Positions 61,967-64,000 of a stretch of DNA of 64,000 nt are shown piece by piece. Below the pieces are notes generated by a model. It was given only the letters and a program-made list of their open reading frames with translations, was not told where the DNA came from and made no database searches. Both the position numbers and the translations under genes were made by a program. The number at the start of each line of letters is the position of its first letter. The first letter of the stretch is position 1. The DNA is from Austropuccinia psidii. Lineage: Eukaryota; Basidiomycota; Pucciniomycetes; Pucciniales; Sphaerophragmiaceae. The stretch spans positions 33,230,594 to 33,294,593 of the forward strand of contig JALGQZ010000011.1 in the NCBI GenBank assembly GCA_023105745.1, in the 5' to 3' direction.

Positions 61967-62434
61967 GTAATCCAATTGGCTGTGGAACTATCAATTCTAG
62001 GATCAAATTGCAATGGGGCCTCTTTGGGAAAAATGGGAATGTTATTTGGAATTAGCCATGGGGCTATTGTGCTGTACACTCAAAGAGTGATTCAGATATT
62101 AATGAAGTTGAAGCGCAAAGTGATTGTGTTGCCAAAAATAGACCAGAAAAGAGATGTTTTTCAAGTAATGAAAGAAGAAGGCTTCCCTGGGTAAATTGGG
62201 TTTCTTGATGAGAGTCTCATAGCATTATCCCAACATCACCATAATGATAATGAAGCCTATTTTTATTGCCAAAAGAGGTAAGCTGTTGAACTCTTATTCT
62301 TGATTTCATTTTTACTGATTGTTTATAATTAAGGTATTCTATTTCAATACAACTGGTTTGCAATATAAAAAAACAGGTTCACTGCTCTATATGTTGGTTG
62401 TACTGGGTCACTGCATGATTCAAATGTCTATCAA
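61967..62434 (+). pseudogene. PIF/Harbinger-type transposase, nuclease-domain part (interrupted)
   Basis: It continues in register from 51462: IQLAVELSILGSN, a GASLGKMGMLFGISHGAIV helix-turn-helix-like segment, an EEGFPG motif, then the first catalytic region GFLDES (usually G-x-x-DG-T/S). A 56-nt intron (62278-62333, AG|GTAAGC to TTAAG) joins QKR to YSISIQLVC. A frameshift near 62390 is needed to read GSLHDSNVY, which holds the second catalytic aspartate. A TAA at 62192-62194 replaces a codon after FPG. A C-family LTR cuts the gene at 62435, so the final glutamate region lies beyond. This is a DDE nuclease that would move the transposon, now dead. Confidence 0.75.
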
Positions 62435-64000
62435 TGTGAGCCTTGAGGTAAATTTTACATACTCAAATAGGCCACAATTATTTTTAAGACAAATTATGAA
62501 CTATGCATAACCCATAAGTCACTCATATATTCAAAATTCATCATTTTTGAGTTCAAAGAAGATGAATGACTTTTTATTGAGTAAGGAAATCCATGGATTT
62601 AAGGCCAGATTTGGATTATACACAAAAATTCACCTAGGGTAGCTCCATAGAGTGAATAAGCTCAAATTAACTCTTTGAGGTGGTAATATGGAAAATACTT
62701 CAATACCAAATCATCAATACCACATCAAAGATCTGTGAAAACCTCTGTTTTTCTCCATTCCACCCCAAAATAATGGCAATGTGAGAAATACAATGTTACA
62801 TATACACTAATAACAGTGTTGTGTATGTTTTGGGAACTTAATATTATGGTATTCTTACATGCACTTTTGGGACACCCATATTGGATATCTCACTTTAAGC
62901 TTAAATTTCTATTTTGACGTGAAAAATAAGCAAGGGGGACAAAAGACATCAAAGAGAGCCAGGGTACCCAACTTCTGAGGCCTCAGAGGCATGGACAGCT
63001 CCAAAGCTTGGATAAATGGCTGATCTTGGCCCAATTAGTAAACTAAAACACTTTGTTAACTTGGTTACCATGTTACAACAACAGTAAATCATAAGAAAAT
63101 AGCAAATAACCTGCTATTTTGATGTGCCAAGGAGGTAAAGAGCAACTTAGACTCCTGTAACCATGTCAATTCTTCATGAATTACCATGGATAAGCCCTAA
63201 AAGAGTAACTAAGACCCTTTTTGCACTAGTGTCCATTGATTTACCTCTTAGCAACCAGTCATATGCTGCTATTTGCAATTCTATGTAGAAATGAATTAAA
63301 ACTTCAAAAATTCATTAAAAATACAATTATCAATTAATATTTCTGAAACTTTCAGGCCAAATTAAGATCTGTATAATTCATATAAAAACCAAAAATGATC
63401 ATACCTTTATATGTAAAATTAAAAGTTGTACTTACAGTCTATTTTTGAGGATTCTATGTGAAACACAGAATCTTTAAAAATTTACAGAAAATACATTCTG
63501 TGATGAAATTTCCAATACAACTGATAACTTTGGGAAATAAATTTTTATTTTGGAATAAAAGAAGATTTACAGATGTTACTCCTTTCATTCTTAACCATAA
63601 ATGGGTTGGTAGTCATGTAAAAGCCTCAATTGAGCAATTATGATAATCTTACATGACAACAGATGATGAAATCAATAATCCAAAATTTTTTATTGTTTTC
63701 TCACTCACTGGATTTTCAGTTCTCTCCATGGAATGCCTCTGTGAGCTGTCTTAGACTTAAAAGAGGCATCCTCTTTCTGTTTTTTCCACATCATCATCAC
63801 ATTATTCATTTATATCTTTGTTACCAACAATTAAGTATTAGTTAAAGCTTTTTCTTAAGGGCTTTATTCTTTCAGAATCAATCTCAAAGACGTGAAATCA
63901 TAGAAATCAACCATATTGTGTTGTAATACTGTTATAAAATCATTTTGATTCATTAAATCCACAATTCTATGTCAAATATCTCTACTTTTATCTTTAATAA
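62435..64000 (+). repeat. C-family LTR, incomplete at the window edge
   Basis: It starts TGTGAGCCTTGAGG and aligns with the element C LTRs for 1566 bp, about five-sixths of full length. Whether it is a solo LTR or the 5' end of an element cannot be seen. The left 5 bp are ATCAA; a matching ATCAA beyond the window would prove the boundary. Confidence 0.9.

Noticed and set aside
51458..61971. Clean target duplication for element D
   Set aside because: Left GCCAT and right GTAAT do not match well; the right LTR end is eroded and the LTR TGTAA overlaps the gene sequence by chance, so no duplication is claimed.

Overview
This looks like AT-rich, transposon-dominated fungal nuclear DNA. Evidence is the stacked Ty3/Gypsy LTR retrotransposons with 5-bp target duplications, Harbinger-type transposase pieces, and short GT-AG introns. 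The Gag-Pol style and the Harbinger fragment resemble my recollection of rust fungi (Pucciniales), most closely Austropuccinia psidii; the species is an inference, not proven here. I see no bacterial operon, rRNA or CRISPR, and no tRNA that I can support.

Layout. 1-1464: unassigned. 1465-4560: 3' end of a plus-strand Gypsy element (A) with an intact integrase tail and a 1.49-kb LTR, sitting against a scrap of another LTR (4561-4644). 4645-9393: nothing recognised. 9399-11316: minus-strand solo LTR with a perfect target duplication. 11626-21654: nearly full element B (minus strand, 10 kb, AAAAT duplication) whose pol core is one 1237-codon open frame, but which carries five in-frame stops overall. 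21660-28783: no genes; a 62-bp minisatellite lies at 27708-28029. 28784-31092: reverse-transcriptase relic split by a B-family solo LTR (AACAC duplication). 32307-42524: element C, plus strand, GGCCA duplication, heavily decayed. 42530-46000: nothing recognised. 46000-49800: a CpG-rich island, unlike everything around it, holding a three-exon candidate gene of unknown function. 50541-62434: Harbinger-type transposon with TTA-flanked terminal motifs, whose transposase gene is split by element D (51463-61966, minus strand) and cut again by a C-family LTR that runs off the window (62435-64000).

Elements B, C and D share one plan: LTRs with a common ~45-bp head and ~20-bp tail; an unusual primer-binding site starting TGG exactly 2 nt inside the LTR; a small leader exon with conserved splice signals; a gag 5' region with two overlapping open frames; then capsid-like domain, zinc knuckle, protease, reverse transcriptase, RNase H, integrase and a chromodomain-like tail. 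All copies carry inactivating lesions, many of them TGG-to-TGA or other C-to-T type changes, matching the CpG-poor composition of the repeats. The best leads are the shared leader-exon and overlapping-frame architecture, the twice-interrupted Harbinger gene, and the CpG-rich island gene.
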